From positions 1-53,328 of the forward strand of contig DVHK01000109.1 of the NCBI GenBank assembly GCA_018712135.1: a stretch of 53,328 nt of DNA, in the 5' to 3' direction. Below are positions 1 to 10,600 of the stretch, piece by piece. A model generated the notes under the pieces. That model had not been told where the DNA came from. It did no database searches and saw only the letters and a list, made by a program, of their open reading frames with translations. The stretch's first letter is position 1. Each line of letters begins with the position of its first letter. Made by a program: the position numbers and the translations under genes. This DNA comes from Candidatus Coproplasma avicola. Lineage in GTDB: Bacteria; Bacillota; Clostridia; Christensenellales; Borkfalkiaceae.

Positions 1-830
1 AAAAATGGCTATTTATCAACTGTTTGTTGTGACATAGCCTTTTAAATATTTTGCAAAAGTAATTGTAATCGCTTATGCCCACTTTTCCCGCAATATCCTT
101 TACGCTGTCGTCGCTCTCTTTAAGCAGAGCGGCGGCTTTTTCAATCCTTAAAGAGGTAATATATTGCGTTATGCCCGTTCCGAAATTCTGTGTGGACAAC
201 AGATACAGTTTTGTGCGGGATATGAGAAAATGTCTGCACAAAACCTTGCATGACAGATCATCCGAAAGGTTGTTTTTTATAAATCTGTCCAATTGATGAG
301 CAATATCCGTGTCTGAACGGCTTGTTATTTTGTGAAGCTGCAAAAATGCTGCTATCGCTTCAAGCAGTCTTATGGATGAGTTTATCGTCGAGGTCGGGTG
401 AGTGGGTATCTCCTTGACGGCTTCAAGCAGTTCTTCGCGGCTGTCGAAATATTTCTGACTTCTTTCAATGATATTTTCAAGCGATTTCCGATAATTTTCG
501 CGCGGCATCATGTGTGCGAATATAGCGTACCCGACGATATAATTGTCAAGCTGGATGGGGGTGATGGCTTCCGTAAGCCCGGCATGACAAATATAAATAC
601 TTGCCTCGCCGCTTTGCCGCGTCCGCATAAATGCGGTCCGGTCGCATCTGGTGCAGGCTTCAAGCCCCGCCTTCTGTCTGCGTATGATCGCGCAGAATTC
701 AGGCGGTTCTTCGGGGTATTCGGCTACAAGATCAAACCTGTCGTCAAACACAGAAATTCTTATGCCCACTACGGCGTAAAAGTCTTTCAGCAGTTGTTTT
801 AAGCGAAGAGCATCAAAGTTGCTTTTCATG
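1..830 (-). CDS. AraC-family transcriptional regulator with N-terminal PocR-like sensory domain (C-terminus truncated by window edge)
   Basis: Reverse-strand reading from ATG at 830: MKSNFDALRLKQLLKDFYAVVGIRISVFDDRFDLVAEYPEEPPEFCAIIRRQKAGLEACTRCDRTAF... (PocR-like), ending ...ESDDSVKDIAGKVGISDYNYFCKIFKRLCHNKQLINSHF (AraC HTH); open at base 1, so absent from the supplied ORF track. Confidence 0.85.
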
Positions 831-978
831 TCGCAACCCTTTAATTTGTGTTAATGATTATTTATGAACAATTATACTATATTTAAGAACAAAAAGTCTA
901 TTAATTTTTAATAAACTAATTTATAATAATTGTGTAACCGTGTGTAAAAGCACGTTAAAAATAAAGAGGTGGAAAACG

Positions 979-2301
979 ATGGAGGAAATTTTTAAGGATA
1001 TCCCGACAATAAAGTACGAGGGCGCGGACAGCAAAAACCCGCTCGCCTTCAAGTTTTACGACGCAGACAGAATAGTAATGGGTAAACGCATGTGCGAGCA
1101 CCTGCCCTTTGCCATGGCGTGGTGGCACAACCTGTGCGCCAACGGCGTGGATCTGTTCGGCCGCGGCACGGCTGACAAATCGTTCGGCGCGCAGCCAGGC
1201 ACCATGGAGCACGCAAAGGCAAAGGTAGACGCAGGCTTTGAGTTCATGCAAAAGCTGGGCATACGCTATTTCTGCTGGCACGACGTAGACCTCGTGCCAG
1301 AGGCGGACGACATTAAGGTTACGAATGCCCGTCTGGACGAGATTTCCGATTATATCCTCAATAAGATGAAGGGCACGGACATAAAGTGCCTGTGGGGCAC
1401 GGCCAACATGTTCGGCAACCCCCGTTTTATGAACGGCGCGGCATCTTCCAACAGCGCAGACGTGTTCGCATTTGCCGCGGCGCAGGTAAAAAAGGCGCTG
1501 GATATAACCGTAAAACTCGGCGGCAGGGGGTATGTGTTCTGGGGCGGCAGAGAGGGCTATGAAACGCTTCTCAACACCGACGTCAAATTCGAGCAGGAAA
1601 ACATCGCCCGCCTCATGCACATGGCGGTGGACTACGGCAGGAGCATAGGTTTCAAGGGCGACTTTTACATAGAACCCAAACCCAAGGAGCCCATGAAACA
1701 TCAATATGACTTCGACGCCGCCACGGCGATAGGATTCCTGCGGCAATATGGCTTAGATAAGGACTTTAAGCTCAATATAGAGGCCAACCACGCCACGCTG
1801 GCGGGACACACTTTTGAACATGACCTGCGTATAAGCGCCATTAACGGAATGCTCGGCTCTATCGACGCAAATCAGGGCGACGCTCACCTCGGCTGGGATA
1901 CGGACGAATTCCCCTTCGACGTATACACCGCCACAATGGCAATGTATGAAATTTTAAAGGCTGGCGGACTTACCGGCGGTTTCAACTTCGACGCCAAGAA
2001 CCGCCGCCCCTCCTATACATACGAGGATATGTTCGCAGGCTATATTCTCGGCATGGATACATTTGCTCTCGGGCTCATCAAGGCGGCCGCGCTCATCGAG
2101 GACGGCAGGCTGGACGAGAACATAAAGGAGCGCTATTCAAGCTACCATACCACCGAGATAGGCAAAAAGATAATCTCGGGCAAGATAACCCTTGCAGAGC
2201 TCGCCGCCTATGCAGATAAACTGGGCGCGCCAGCGCTCCCCGGCAGCGGTAAGCAGGAAATTCTGCAAAACATTGTAAACGGCGTGCTCTACGGAAAATG
2301 A
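979..2301 (+). CDS. xylA: xylose isomerase
   Basis: [28 protein letters not shown]...; typical XylA ([36 protein letters not shown]); AAAGAGGTGG upstream of ATG 979. Confidence 0.97.
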   Translation: MEEIFKDIPTIKYEGADSKNPLAFKFYDADRIVMGKRMCEHLPFAMAWWHNLCANGVDLFGRGTADKSFGAQPGTMEHAKAKVDAGFEFMQKLGIRYFCWHDVDLVPEADDIKVTNARLDEISDYILNKMKGTDIKCLWGTANMFGNPRFMNGAASSNSADVFAFAAAQVKKALDITVKLGGRGYVFWGGREGYETLLNTDVKFEQENIARLMHMAVDYGRSIGFKGDFYIEPKPKEPMKHQYDFDAATAIGFLRQYGLDKDFKLNIEANHATLAGHTFEHDLRISAINGMLGSIDANQGDAHLGWDTDEFPFDVYTATMAMYEILKAGGLTGGFNFDAKNRRPSYTYEDMFAGYILGMDTFALGLIKAAALIEDGRLDENIKERYSSYHTTEIGKKIISGKITLAELAAYADKLGAPALPGSGKQEILQNIVNGVLYGK

Positions 2302-3770
2302 TGGACACTTTTATAGGCATAGACCTCGGCACGTCGGCGGTAAAACTGATGCTGGTCGGCGCCGACGTCGGCATATTAAACAGTATAACCAAAACGTATT
2401 CCGTGTCCTATCCGCAAAGCGGTTGGAGCGAACAGAACCCCGAGGACTGGCTCAACGCCGTTGAACGGGGCATAGAGGAGCTCATATCGGCCGTCGACCC
2501 CAAGTCCATAAAGGGCATAAGTTTCGGCGGGCAGATGCACGGGCTCGTCGTTCTCGATAGGGACGATAACGTCATTCGTCCCTGCATATTGTGGAACGAC
2601 GGCAGGACGGAGAAGCAGACTGCGTATTTAAACGAGGTTATAGGCAGGCGCAACCTTTCGGAGCATACGGCAAATATAGCCTTTGCGGGCTTCACCGCGC
2701 CCAAAATTTTATGGCTGAAAGAAAACGAGCCGAAAAACTTTGCGCGCATAAGCAAGATAATGCTGCCCAAGGACTACATTGCGTATAAACTTACGGGCGC
2801 GTTCTGCATCGACTATTCGGACGCCTCGGGCACGCTGCTATTGGATGTGAAAAACGGCGATTGGAGCGCATATATGTGCGATATATGCGGCGTAAAGCGC
2901 GAACAGCTGCCTGAACTTAAACAGTCATTCGAGCGCACGGGTTACCTTAAAAACGACTATGCCAAAAGGTGGAACATGGGCGAGGTGACGGTTGCCGCAG
3001 GCGCGGGCGACAACGCCGCTGCCGCCATAGGCACGGGCACCGTGAATGACGGCGACTGCACAATATCTTTGGGTACGAGCGGTACGGTGTTCATATCGCA
3101 GGACAATTTTTCGGTGGACAAACACAACGCCCTGCATTCCTTCTGCCACGCAAACGGCAAATACCATTTAATGGGTTGTATACTTTCCGCCGCCTCGTGC
3201 AATTCGTGGTGGATGGAAAGTATTCTCAAAACTAACGACTTTGCCGCCGAACAGCAGGGCTTGCAGGCAAAACTCGGCAAAAATGATATATACTTTTTGC
3301 CCTACCTAATGGGCGAAAGGAGCCCGCACAACGACGTAAACGCCCGCGGCGCCTTCATCGGTATGCGCCCCGACACTGTGCGCGGCGACATGTCGCTGGC
3401 CGTATTGGAGGGCGTTGCGTTTGCATTGCGCGACTGCATAGAGGTTGCGAGGGCGAACGGACTTAATATAAATAGGGCCAAACTCTGCGGCGGCGGGGCA
3501 AGGAGCGCGCTTTGGCGGCAGATAATAGCCAACGTGTGCAATGTTGAGGTTGAAATTCCCCTCGCCGAAGAAGGACCCGCATACGGCGGCGCAATGCTCG
3601 CCATGGTGGCGTGCGGCGCGTACAAAACCGTCGAAGAGGCCGCCTCCGCACTCATATCAATCAAATCTGCAATAAAGCCCGATGCGCAAATCGCAGAGAT
3701 GTATCAGCAACGTTACAACACGTTCACCGCGCTATATGACGCGCTCAAAGACTCTTTCAAGAGGTGGTAA
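2298..3770 (+). CDS. xylB: xylulokinase (FGGY family)
   Basis: [15 protein letters not shown]..., [37 protein letters not shown]; overlaps xylA stop by 4 nt. Confidence 0.96.
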   Translation: MMDTFIGIDLGTSAVKLMLVGADVGILNSITKTYSVSYPQSGWSEQNPEDWLNAVERGIEELISAVDPKSIKGISFGGQMHGLVVLDRDDNVIRPCILWNDGRTEKQTAYLNEVIGRRNLSEHTANIAFAGFTAPKILWLKENEPKNFARISKIMLPKDYIAYKLTGAFCIDYSDASGTLLLDVKNGDWSAYMCDICGVKREQLPELKQSFERTGYLKNDYAKRWNMGEVTVAAGAGDNAAAAIGTGTVNDGDCTISLGTSGTVFISQDNFSVDKHNALHSFCHANGKYHLMGCILSAASCNSWWMESILKTNDFAAEQQGLQAKLGKNDIYFLPYLMGERSPHNDVNARGAFIGMRPDTVRGDMSLAVLEGVAFALRDCIEVARANGLNINRAKLCGGGARSALWRQIIANVCNVEVEIPLAEEGPAYGGAMLAMVACGAYKTVEEAASALISIKSAIKPDAQIAEMYQQRYNTFTALYDALKDSFKRW

Positions 3771-3771
3771 C

Positions 3772-5199
3772 ATGAAAAAACAGGCGTTCAATCCTTATCT
3801 TCCAGGCTGGGAATATATCCCCGACGGCGAACCGCATGTGTTCGGCGGCAGGGTATACGTATACGGCTCGCACGACAGGTTCAATGGCGGCGGTTTCTGC
3901 ATGAACGATTATGTAACCTGGTCTGCCCCCGTCGACGACCTCAGCGACTGGCGGTACGAGGGCGTCATATACAAAAAGACGGATGATCCTTCATATAATG
4001 GCAGGGGGAGCATGTACGCCCCCGACGTCTGCCTCGCGCCCGACGGCAGGTACTATTTGTACTACGCCTTCAACCCCGGCATTACGCGCAAAAGCTGGGC
4101 GATACGCTGCGCAGTTGCAGACAGTCCGGCGGGGCCGTTCAAATACCACGGCGAGGTGGATTTATATCCCTATTCAAAAGAATATCTGCCCTTTGACCCC
4201 GCAGTATATGTCGAGGACGGCAGGGTGTGGCTTTACTACGGCTCGGGCATGTTCTTTCCCGTGCTCGGCGTATCCAAAAGCAACGTAAAGGGCGGAGCGG
4301 TGGTCGAACTCGATCCCAAGGACATGCTTACGGTCATCAGCGGCCCCGTTCAGACCATGCCGGCGAACGGTCAATTGGGCGGGCACAGCTTTTTCGAGGC
4401 CTCGTCAATGCGCAAGATAGACGGCAGATACTACTTTGTCTATTCCTCCGCCATAGGGCATGAGTTGTGCTATGCAGTCGGCAATTTGCCCGCAGGCCCA
4501 TTCACATATGGCGGAACGCTCGTATCAAACGGCGACATAGGTCTGCGCGATGCGCACAACGGCCCCAAGACTGCCGCCAATTATACGGGCAATACCCACG
4601 GGGGAATGCTCTCCGTCGGCGGAAAGAATTATATATTTTACCACCGCCAGACCAACCGCAACTGTTTTTCGCGCCAGGGCTGTGCGGAGGAGGTATTTAT
4701 TCAGCCGAATGGCTCGATAAAGCAGGTTGAAATGACGAGCTGCGGCCTCAACGGCGGCCCGCTTGAAGGCAGGGGGGTGTACGAGGCGCGCATCGCCTGC
4801 AACCTCACTTCGCGCAAGGGCGGCAGGTTTCATTCCAAACCGCTCGGCAAGAACAGGGCGGGCTGTCACCCGTACTTCACGCAGAGCGGCGGCGACAGGA
4901 ACGGCAACGGCGACCAATATATTGCCAATTTCTGCAACGGCGCCATGGCGGGCTTTAAATATTTTGACATAAAGGGTCTTAAACGCATAGGCGTAACCGT
5001 CTGCGGCAAGGCGGAGGGGGTAATGCAGGTAAAGTGCGAACCCTTCGGCGCGACCGTGGCGGAGATAGAGATACACCCCTCCGCAGATGAAAGAACTTTT
5101 TACGGCGATTATAAGGGCGATGACGGCGTAAAGGCGCTGTACTTCACCTTTTTGGGCAAGGGCAAAATCAAAAAATTTATAAATATTGTTTTGGAGTGA
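3772..5199 (+). CDS. glycoside hydrolase family 43 protein (beta-xylosidase/alpha-arabinofuranosidase-like), apparently cytoplasmic
   Basis: NPYLPGWEYIPDGEPHVFGGRVYVYGSHD..., MYAPDV, FFEASSMRKIDGRYYFVYS; GAGGTGG SD before ATG 3772; no signal peptide. Confidence 0.9.
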   Translation: MKKQAFNPYLPGWEYIPDGEPHVFGGRVYVYGSHDRFNGGGFCMNDYVTWSAPVDDLSDWRYEGVIYKKTDDPSYNGRGSMYAPDVCLAPDGRYYLYYAFNPGITRKSWAIRCAVADSPAGPFKYHGEVDLYPYSKEYLPFDPAVYVEDGRVWLYYGSGMFFPVLGVSKSNVKGGAVVELDPKDMLTVISGPVQTMPANGQLGGHSFFEASSMRKIDGRYYFVYSSAIGHELCYAVGNLPAGPFTYGGTLVSNGDIGLRDAHNGPKTAANYTGNTHGGMLSVGGKNYIFYHRQTNRNCFSRQGCAEEVFIQPNGSIKQVEMTSCGLNGGPLEGRGVYEARIACNLTSRKGGRFHSKPLGKNRAGCHPYFTQSGGDRNGNGDQYIANFCNGAMAGFKYFDIKGLKRIGVTVCGKAEGVMQVKCEPFGATVAEIEIHPSADERTFYGDYKGDDGVKALYFTFLGKGKIKKFINIVLE

Positions 5200-5232
5200 T
5201 AATCAGACTATCGCTAAATTTTTCTATAAAAG

Positions 5233-5265
5233 TCCCGGCGCAAAAGTGTGTCGGGATATTTTGTT
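5233..5265 (+). terminator. Probable intrinsic terminator of xylAB-GH43 operon
   Basis: TCCCGGCGCA-aaag-TGTGTCGGGA stem (two G-U pairs) followed by TATTTTGTT. Confidence 0.6.
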
Positions 5266-5302
5266 ATTTGTAAACATGAAATGAGAGCAAATACAATTGA
5301 TG

Positions 5303-5331
5303 TTGACAACCGTGGTAAAGCGTGCTAAAAT
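5303..5331 (+). promoter_or_regulatory. Sigma-A-like promoter for two-component system
   Basis: TTGACA (5303-5308), 17-bp spacer, TAAAAT (5326-5331). Confidence 0.7.
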
Positions 5332-5344
5332 GGATTTGCATAAA

Positions 5345-5387
5345 AAGGGAGGTACCTCCCTTAATTGGTTGCCATGCAACCAATTAA
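5345..5387 (+). promoter_or_regulatory. Two abutting inverted repeats in the leader of the two-component operon
   Basis: Perfect palindrome AAGGGAGGTACCTCCCTT (5345-5362) directly followed by TTAATTGGTTGC-CAT-GCAACCAATTAA (5361-5387). Confidence 0.7.
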
Positions 5388-5484
5388 TAAATCTTAAATG
5401 CGATTGTGCCTCGCCGCCTGAAAAAAACGATAAGGGCAGGGTTTTTGATTTTTAAATAGCAAAATTGTGCTGACGGTGTAATGA

Positions 5485-6825
5485 ATGGTAGGACTTGACA
5501 TATACAAATTTCAGTTCATGATTGAACTGCTTATAGCCGAGGGACTGTTCGTGGTAAAATTGCGCAGGCGCAGATATTTCTGGGCGCGCCTTGTTGCAAG
5601 CCTGATTGTAATGTTTGCCGCGGTAGCGCTGTTTCCCCTGCGCTACAACGCTTTTTTCAGCTCGCTGATGTTCCTCACCTTTTTTGTTCTGTCAATCGCG
5701 GCGATAGGTTTTTGCTTTCACGATACGTTCTGGAACATTATCTTTTGCAGCCTCGCCGCATATACAGTTCAGCATATCGCCTATCTTCTGTATAACATCC
5801 TCGTCAATCTCATAACTGAAAATATAGGCAACAATATCTATTACGGAAATAGCGACGCGCCCATCGATGGCCCTACTATGGCAATATGCTGGATCATATA
5901 TTTCGCCTGCTACATAATGGTGTATGTCGAAACATATTTTCTGCTTACGGCAATGATACCCAAAAATCCCGATTTGCAGCTGGGCAAAAGCAGCCTGATA
6001 GTAGTCTGTCTGCTGGTCGTCGTCGCCGACATAGTATTCAACATGGTGACGGTCTACAACGCCGACGCCGATCAGACGTCGTTTTTCCTCGAACAGATTT
6101 ACAATCTCATCATATGTCTGCTCATATTGTGGATACAGTTTCAGAAACTGCGGCAGAAAGCCATCATGAGCGATTACGACGTCATACACAAGATACTCGA
6201 CCAGGAGAGGGAGCAGTTCAAGCACCTCAAAGAGAACATGAACTATATCAACGTAAAGTGCCACGATCTTAAACATCAGCTCCGCGCTGCCTACCGCGAC
6301 GAAACAGTCGACCTTGAAAAGCTCAAAAGAGCGGAGCAGGCGATAGCCATTTATCAGACGGTGGCGCGGACGGGCAATGAAACGCTTGATATAGTGCTGA
6401 CGGACAAACTGCTGTACTGCGGCAGGAACAACGTCACGATAACCTGCATAGCGGACGGAAAAAGTCTTTCGTTCATGAGCGAGGAAGATATATACAGTCT
6501 TTTCGGCAACGCGCTCGACAATGCGGTGCTGGCGGTCGAGCAGCTGCCCGAACCTTATCGTGAGGTCAAACTCACGGTAAAAAGTCTAGGCGACGTAGTC
6601 AGCGTGCGCGTAGAAAATAAATTTAAGGGCAAACTAAAATTCGAGGACGGTTTGCCCGTGACGACGAAGGGCGATAAGAAGTATCACGGCTACGGAATAA
6701 TGAGTATGCGAATGATAGCCGCCAAATACAACGGCAAGATAAACATAGACGTCAACGAAGATAACTTTGTACTCAACATAGTTTTTGTGGAGCCCGAAGA
6801 GAATAGCGATGGAGGCGATAAATGA
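5485..6825 (+). CDS. GHKL-domain sensor histidine kinase (AgrC-like, multi-TM N-terminus)
   Basis: N-terminal hydrophobic segments, then CHDLKHQLRAA..., FGNALDNAVLAVE, GYGIMSMRMIAAKYNG. Confidence 0.88.
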   Translation: MVGLDIYKFQFMIELLIAEGLFVVKLRRRRYFWARLVASLIVMFAAVALFPLRYNAFFSSLMFLTFFVLSIAAIGFCFHDTFWNIIFCSLAAYTVQHIAYLLYNILVNLITENIGNNIYYGNSDAPIDGPTMAICWIIYFACYIMVYVETYFLLTAMIPKNPDLQLGKSSLIVVCLLVVVADIVFNMVTVYNADADQTSFFLEQIYNLIICLLILWIQFQKLRQKAIMSDYDVIHKILDQEREQFKHLKENMNYINVKCHDLKHQLRAAYRDETVDLEKLKRAEQAIAIYQTVARTGNETLDIVLTDKLLYCGRNNVTITCIADGKSLSFMSEEDIYSLFGNALDNAVLAVEQLPEPYREVKLTVKSLGDVVSVRVENKFKGKLKFEDGLPVTTKGDKKYHGYGIMSMRMIAAKYNGKINIDVNEDNFVLNIVFVEPEENSDGGDK

Positions 6826-7520
6826 AGATAGCCATAGTCGAAGATACAAAAATACACGTAAAGCAGCTCGAAAGCCATCTTGACCGGTATCAGCAGGAAG
6901 AGGGTGAAACGTTTGAAGTATTCACTTTTTCTGACGGGTTAAAATTTCTTGACAGCATAAAACAGGGCTATGACATAATCTTCATGGATATCAACATGCC
7001 GTATATAGACGGAATGGAAACGGCGAAACGGCTGCGAGAAATAGACAGGTACGCGTGCCTGATATTTATAACCGAACTGTCGCAGTACGCGATAAGCGGG
7101 TACGAAGTGGCGGCGTTCGATTTTGTTGTCAAGCCCGTTTCATACGAGATGTTTCGTCCCAAGCTCGCCAAAGCCATAGCAGAAGTAAATAAAAATAACC
7201 TGGGGAAGCTTTGCATACGCAACAAAGACGTCATCCGCATGGTAAAGATACAGGATATCTATTACATTGAAACGGTGCAACACAAAATAATCTATCATCT
7301 GGCAAACGAGGATGTAGAGGTGTGGGATTCGCTTGACAAGGCGGAAAGCCGACTGCCGCCGGGCAGATTTGCGCGGTGCGGAACGAGTTATCTCGTCAAT
7401 CTCGCGCATGTGGTCATGGTAAAGGGCAACACGGTCACGCTTCCGAACACGACTTTGCCGATCAGCCGTTTAAAGAAGAAAGAATTCATCGACAGTCTGA
7501 TAAAATTCACGATGTTATAA
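6822..7520 (+). CDS. LytTR-family response regulator (AgrA-like)
   Basis: Receiver MKIAIVEDTKIH...IIFMDINMPYIDGMETA and C-terminal LytTR (DIYYIETVQHKIIYH...GRFARCGTSYLVNLAHV); ATGA overlap with kinase. Confidence 0.9.
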   Translation: MKIAIVEDTKIHVKQLESHLDRYQQEEGETFEVFTFSDGLKFLDSIKQGYDIIFMDINMPYIDGMETAKRLREIDRYACLIFITELSQYAISGYEVAAFDFVVKPVSYEMFRPKLAKAIAEVNKNNLGKLCIRNKDVIRMVKIQDIYYIETVQHKIIYHLANEDVEVWDSLDKAESRLPPGRFARCGTSYLVNLAHVVMVKGNTVTLPNTTLPISRLKKKEFIDSLIKFTML

Positions 7521-7558
7521 TAAAATAAGACCTCCCGAATCCGGGAGGCCTTATTTTA
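7521..7558 (+). terminator. Intrinsic terminator after two-component system
   Basis: TAAAATAAGaCCTCCCgaatccGGGAGGcCTTATTTTA. Confidence 0.85.
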
Positions 7559-7627
7559 TATAAAAAGTCAAAAAATGATAATTATGTTCCCGATTTGTAA
7601 TTTAAAATACATAATCTGTCATAATTA

Positions 7628-7655
7628 TTGAAACTTTTTATGAGTTTATTATAAT
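7628..7655 (+). promoter_or_regulatory. Probable promoter of the GH3/lipoprotein locus
   Basis: TTGAAA (7628-7633), 16-bp spacer, TATAAT (7650-7655). Confidence 0.5.
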
Positions 7656-7686
7656 CAAATCACAAATACCGACAGGAGCAAAGCGC

Positions 7687-10600
7687 ATGAACAAAAAAAA
7701 GAGAATAAGATACGCAGTCTTTATTTTTGTATGTTTTTTGGCGTTGATTTTCTTCATCGCCAATATTGTCGTTACGCAGGAGCAGTTTTTGTATAATACG
7801 GTCTGCTCCGTATTGGGCTGGCCGCGCAGGACGCTCGTCAGCGGCGATCCTTCGCAGTATCAGTACTACACTTCCGACTATTCTACAAAGGAAGAAACGC
7901 TCTCTGCGGCAAATGCTTTTAACGAAAAGATAGTCGAAGAGGGCATTGTCCTTTTGAAGAATGAAGATGCTTTGCCTATTCCTACGCCTGAAAGTGACCA
8001 AAGCGTCAGCCGCAAACCTAAATTAAGTGTTTTTGGACATAACAGCGTAAATCTCGTCTACGGAGGTTCGGGTTCGGCCGGCGGCGACGGCTCCGAGGGT
8101 GCGTCGACCATTTACGACAGCTTGCAGGCGGCGGGTTATGAGTATAACCCCGTTCTCAAATCCTTTTATGAAAGTTCTGCTGCGGGCGAGGTGAGAGATA
8201 CTCCTACAATGGGCGACAATACTCTCGCGGGCGTGAGAATAGGCGAGACGCCCATCGGTAACTATACCGATGCGGTTCGCCAAAGTTATTCCGAATACAG
8301 CGACGCTGCCGTCGTCGTCCTTTCACGCGTTGGAGGCGAGGGGTTCGACCTTCCCCGCACGATGAAAACATCGCTCACGGACAGCGGTGAAAAGGTGGAG
8401 GGGGCGCGCAGTGCCGAAGATCACTACTTGCAGCTTGACGAAAACGAAGTCAATATGCTGAGAGAGGTAATGGAGCATTTCGATAATATAATCATCGTCA
8501 TCAACAGCAGCCAGACGATAGAGCTGGGCTTTCTCGACGATCCTTCTCACTATCTTTACACCGATGGGAACTGGGCTACTTCCGATCAGGCGCAGAGGCA
8601 GATGGACAAAATCAAGGGTGCGCTCTGGATCGGTTCGCCCGGCAAATCGGGTATAAACGCCCTCGGCAGGGTCATGAACGGCTCGGTAAATCCTTCGGGG
8701 AAAACGGTTGATACTTATGCCCGCGATTTTACAAAGGATCCCACATATAACAATTTCGGCACAAACAACGTATTGCACGGCAACGAATACTACACCATAA
8801 ACAGTAAGGGCAACCCCATGGGCAGGGAGGAGTATCTCGTAGAATACGAAGAGGGCATATACGTCGGTTATCGTTACTACGAAACGCGCTATATAACCGA
8901 AGGTGAAAACGGCGACGCGTGGTATCAGGATAACGTCGTCTATCCCCTCGGCTATGGTCTTAGCTACACGACATTCGACTGGCAGCTCCTCAACAAAGAA
9001 GAACTCGAAAACATGGCCGTCACACCCGAAAGCACGTTTACCGTCAAGGTGCGCGTTACCAACACGGGCGACGTTGCTGGTAAAGATGTCGTTCAGGTAT
9101 ACGTCAATCCGCCCTACTACGACGGCGGAATAGAAAAATCCGAAGTCGTGCTCGTCGGCTTTGCCAAGACGCCTCTTTTGCCCGCGGCAAAGGATGCCAC
9201 GGCGGACAACCCCAACTGGTGCGACCTTGAAATCGAGGTAAAGGCGGAATATTTTGCCTCCTACGACTATAACGACGCCAACACAAACGAGCACACGGGT
9301 TACGAAATCGAGCACGGCGACTACGAACTTCGCGTAAGCCGTAATGCTCACGACGCTTTGGATGCCGCGGTTGTAAACGTTCCCGAGGATATCAAGATGA
9401 CCGAGGACGTAAAGACCGGTGCGACCGTGCAGAATCGTTTCGATGATGTCAGCGGCTACATCAAAAAATATATGTCGCGCACAGATTTCGACGGAACCTG
9501 GCCCCAGTCGCCCACCCAGGACGAGCGCATAGTCACGCAGGAATTTTTGGACTCTCTCACGTGGGACGGCAACGACGCGGGTGAAAAGTGGGAGGCGACG
9601 CAGATGCCCGAGGGCGGTACGGGTAAATCCGTTCAGCTCTATGAGCTCATAGGCAAGCCCTATAACGATCCTCTATGGGAAGACCTTCTCGATCAACTTT
9701 CCATAGAAACCATGGCCGAACTCATAGGCACAGGCAACTATCACAGCATGGCAATAGACGCCATAGGCAAACCCAAGACCATCGACTCCGATGGCCCCGT
9801 AGGTTTCACGCCTTTCATGGGCGACCCCAGTGTTTACGGTACATGCACATATGCCAGCGGCTGTTTGCTCGGTGCGACATACAATGTAGAACTCGCCAAA
9901 GAAATGGGCGAAATGATAGGCAACGAAGGCATAATAGGTAATGTTGCAGGCGACGGAACGCCGTACAGCGGCTGGTACGCCCCCGCCGTCAACATACACC
10001 GCAGCCCGTTCAGCGGCAGAAACTGGGAATATTATTCCGAAGACGGCTACCTTTCGGGCATAATGGCGGCAAACGTCATTCAGGGTGCGCAGAGCAAGGG
10101 CGTTTATACCTTCATAAAGCACTTTGCGCTCAACGACCAGGAAACCAACCGTAATGGCGTGCTCACCTGGGCAAATGAACAGTCGATGCGCGAACTTTAT
10201 TTCCGTCCCTTTGAAATAGCGGTAAAGGACGGCGGAACCCGCGCCGTAATGTCGTCGTTCAACCGTATAGGCACGGTGTGGACGGGCGGCAGCTACGAAC
10301 TTTTGACCGAGGTACTGCGCGATGAGTGGGGATTCGAGGGTATGGTCATAACCGACTATAACTATGCGACACCTTATATGGATCCCGACCAGATGATACG
10401 CGCGGGCGGCGACCTCAACCTCACGCAGAAGTGGTGGCCGGGCACCGAGAACACGCCCACACAGGTCACAAGTTTAAGGCAGGCAACAAAGAACATTCTC
10501 TACACGGTTGCAAACAGCAACGCCATGAACGGCTATGGTTATGGCGTCGTATATAAGTATCTTTTACCTTACTGGGTAATAGGGCTGATCGTCGCCGACT

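Noticed and set aside
955-1746. 263-aa reverse ORF opposite xylA
   Set aside because: Shadow ORF within a confident gene; no recognisable domain
5398-5421. Possible leader peptide ATGCGATTGTGCCTCGCCGCCTGA (MRLCLAA) in the two-component leader
   Set aside because: No Shine-Dalgarno and short enough to occur by chance
5485-7520. Complete agr-type quorum-sensing system
   Set aside because: Kinase and regulator present, but no AgrB-like protease or peptide precursor found on either strand nearby
8323-9351. 342-aa reverse ORF opposite the first GH3 (similarly 9673-10122, 10820-11608, 13114-13818, 14254-14865, 15869-16720, 16784-17872)
   Set aside because: Antisense shadows produced by codon bias; low-complexity Val/Gly/Arg-rich translations, no domains, no RBS logic
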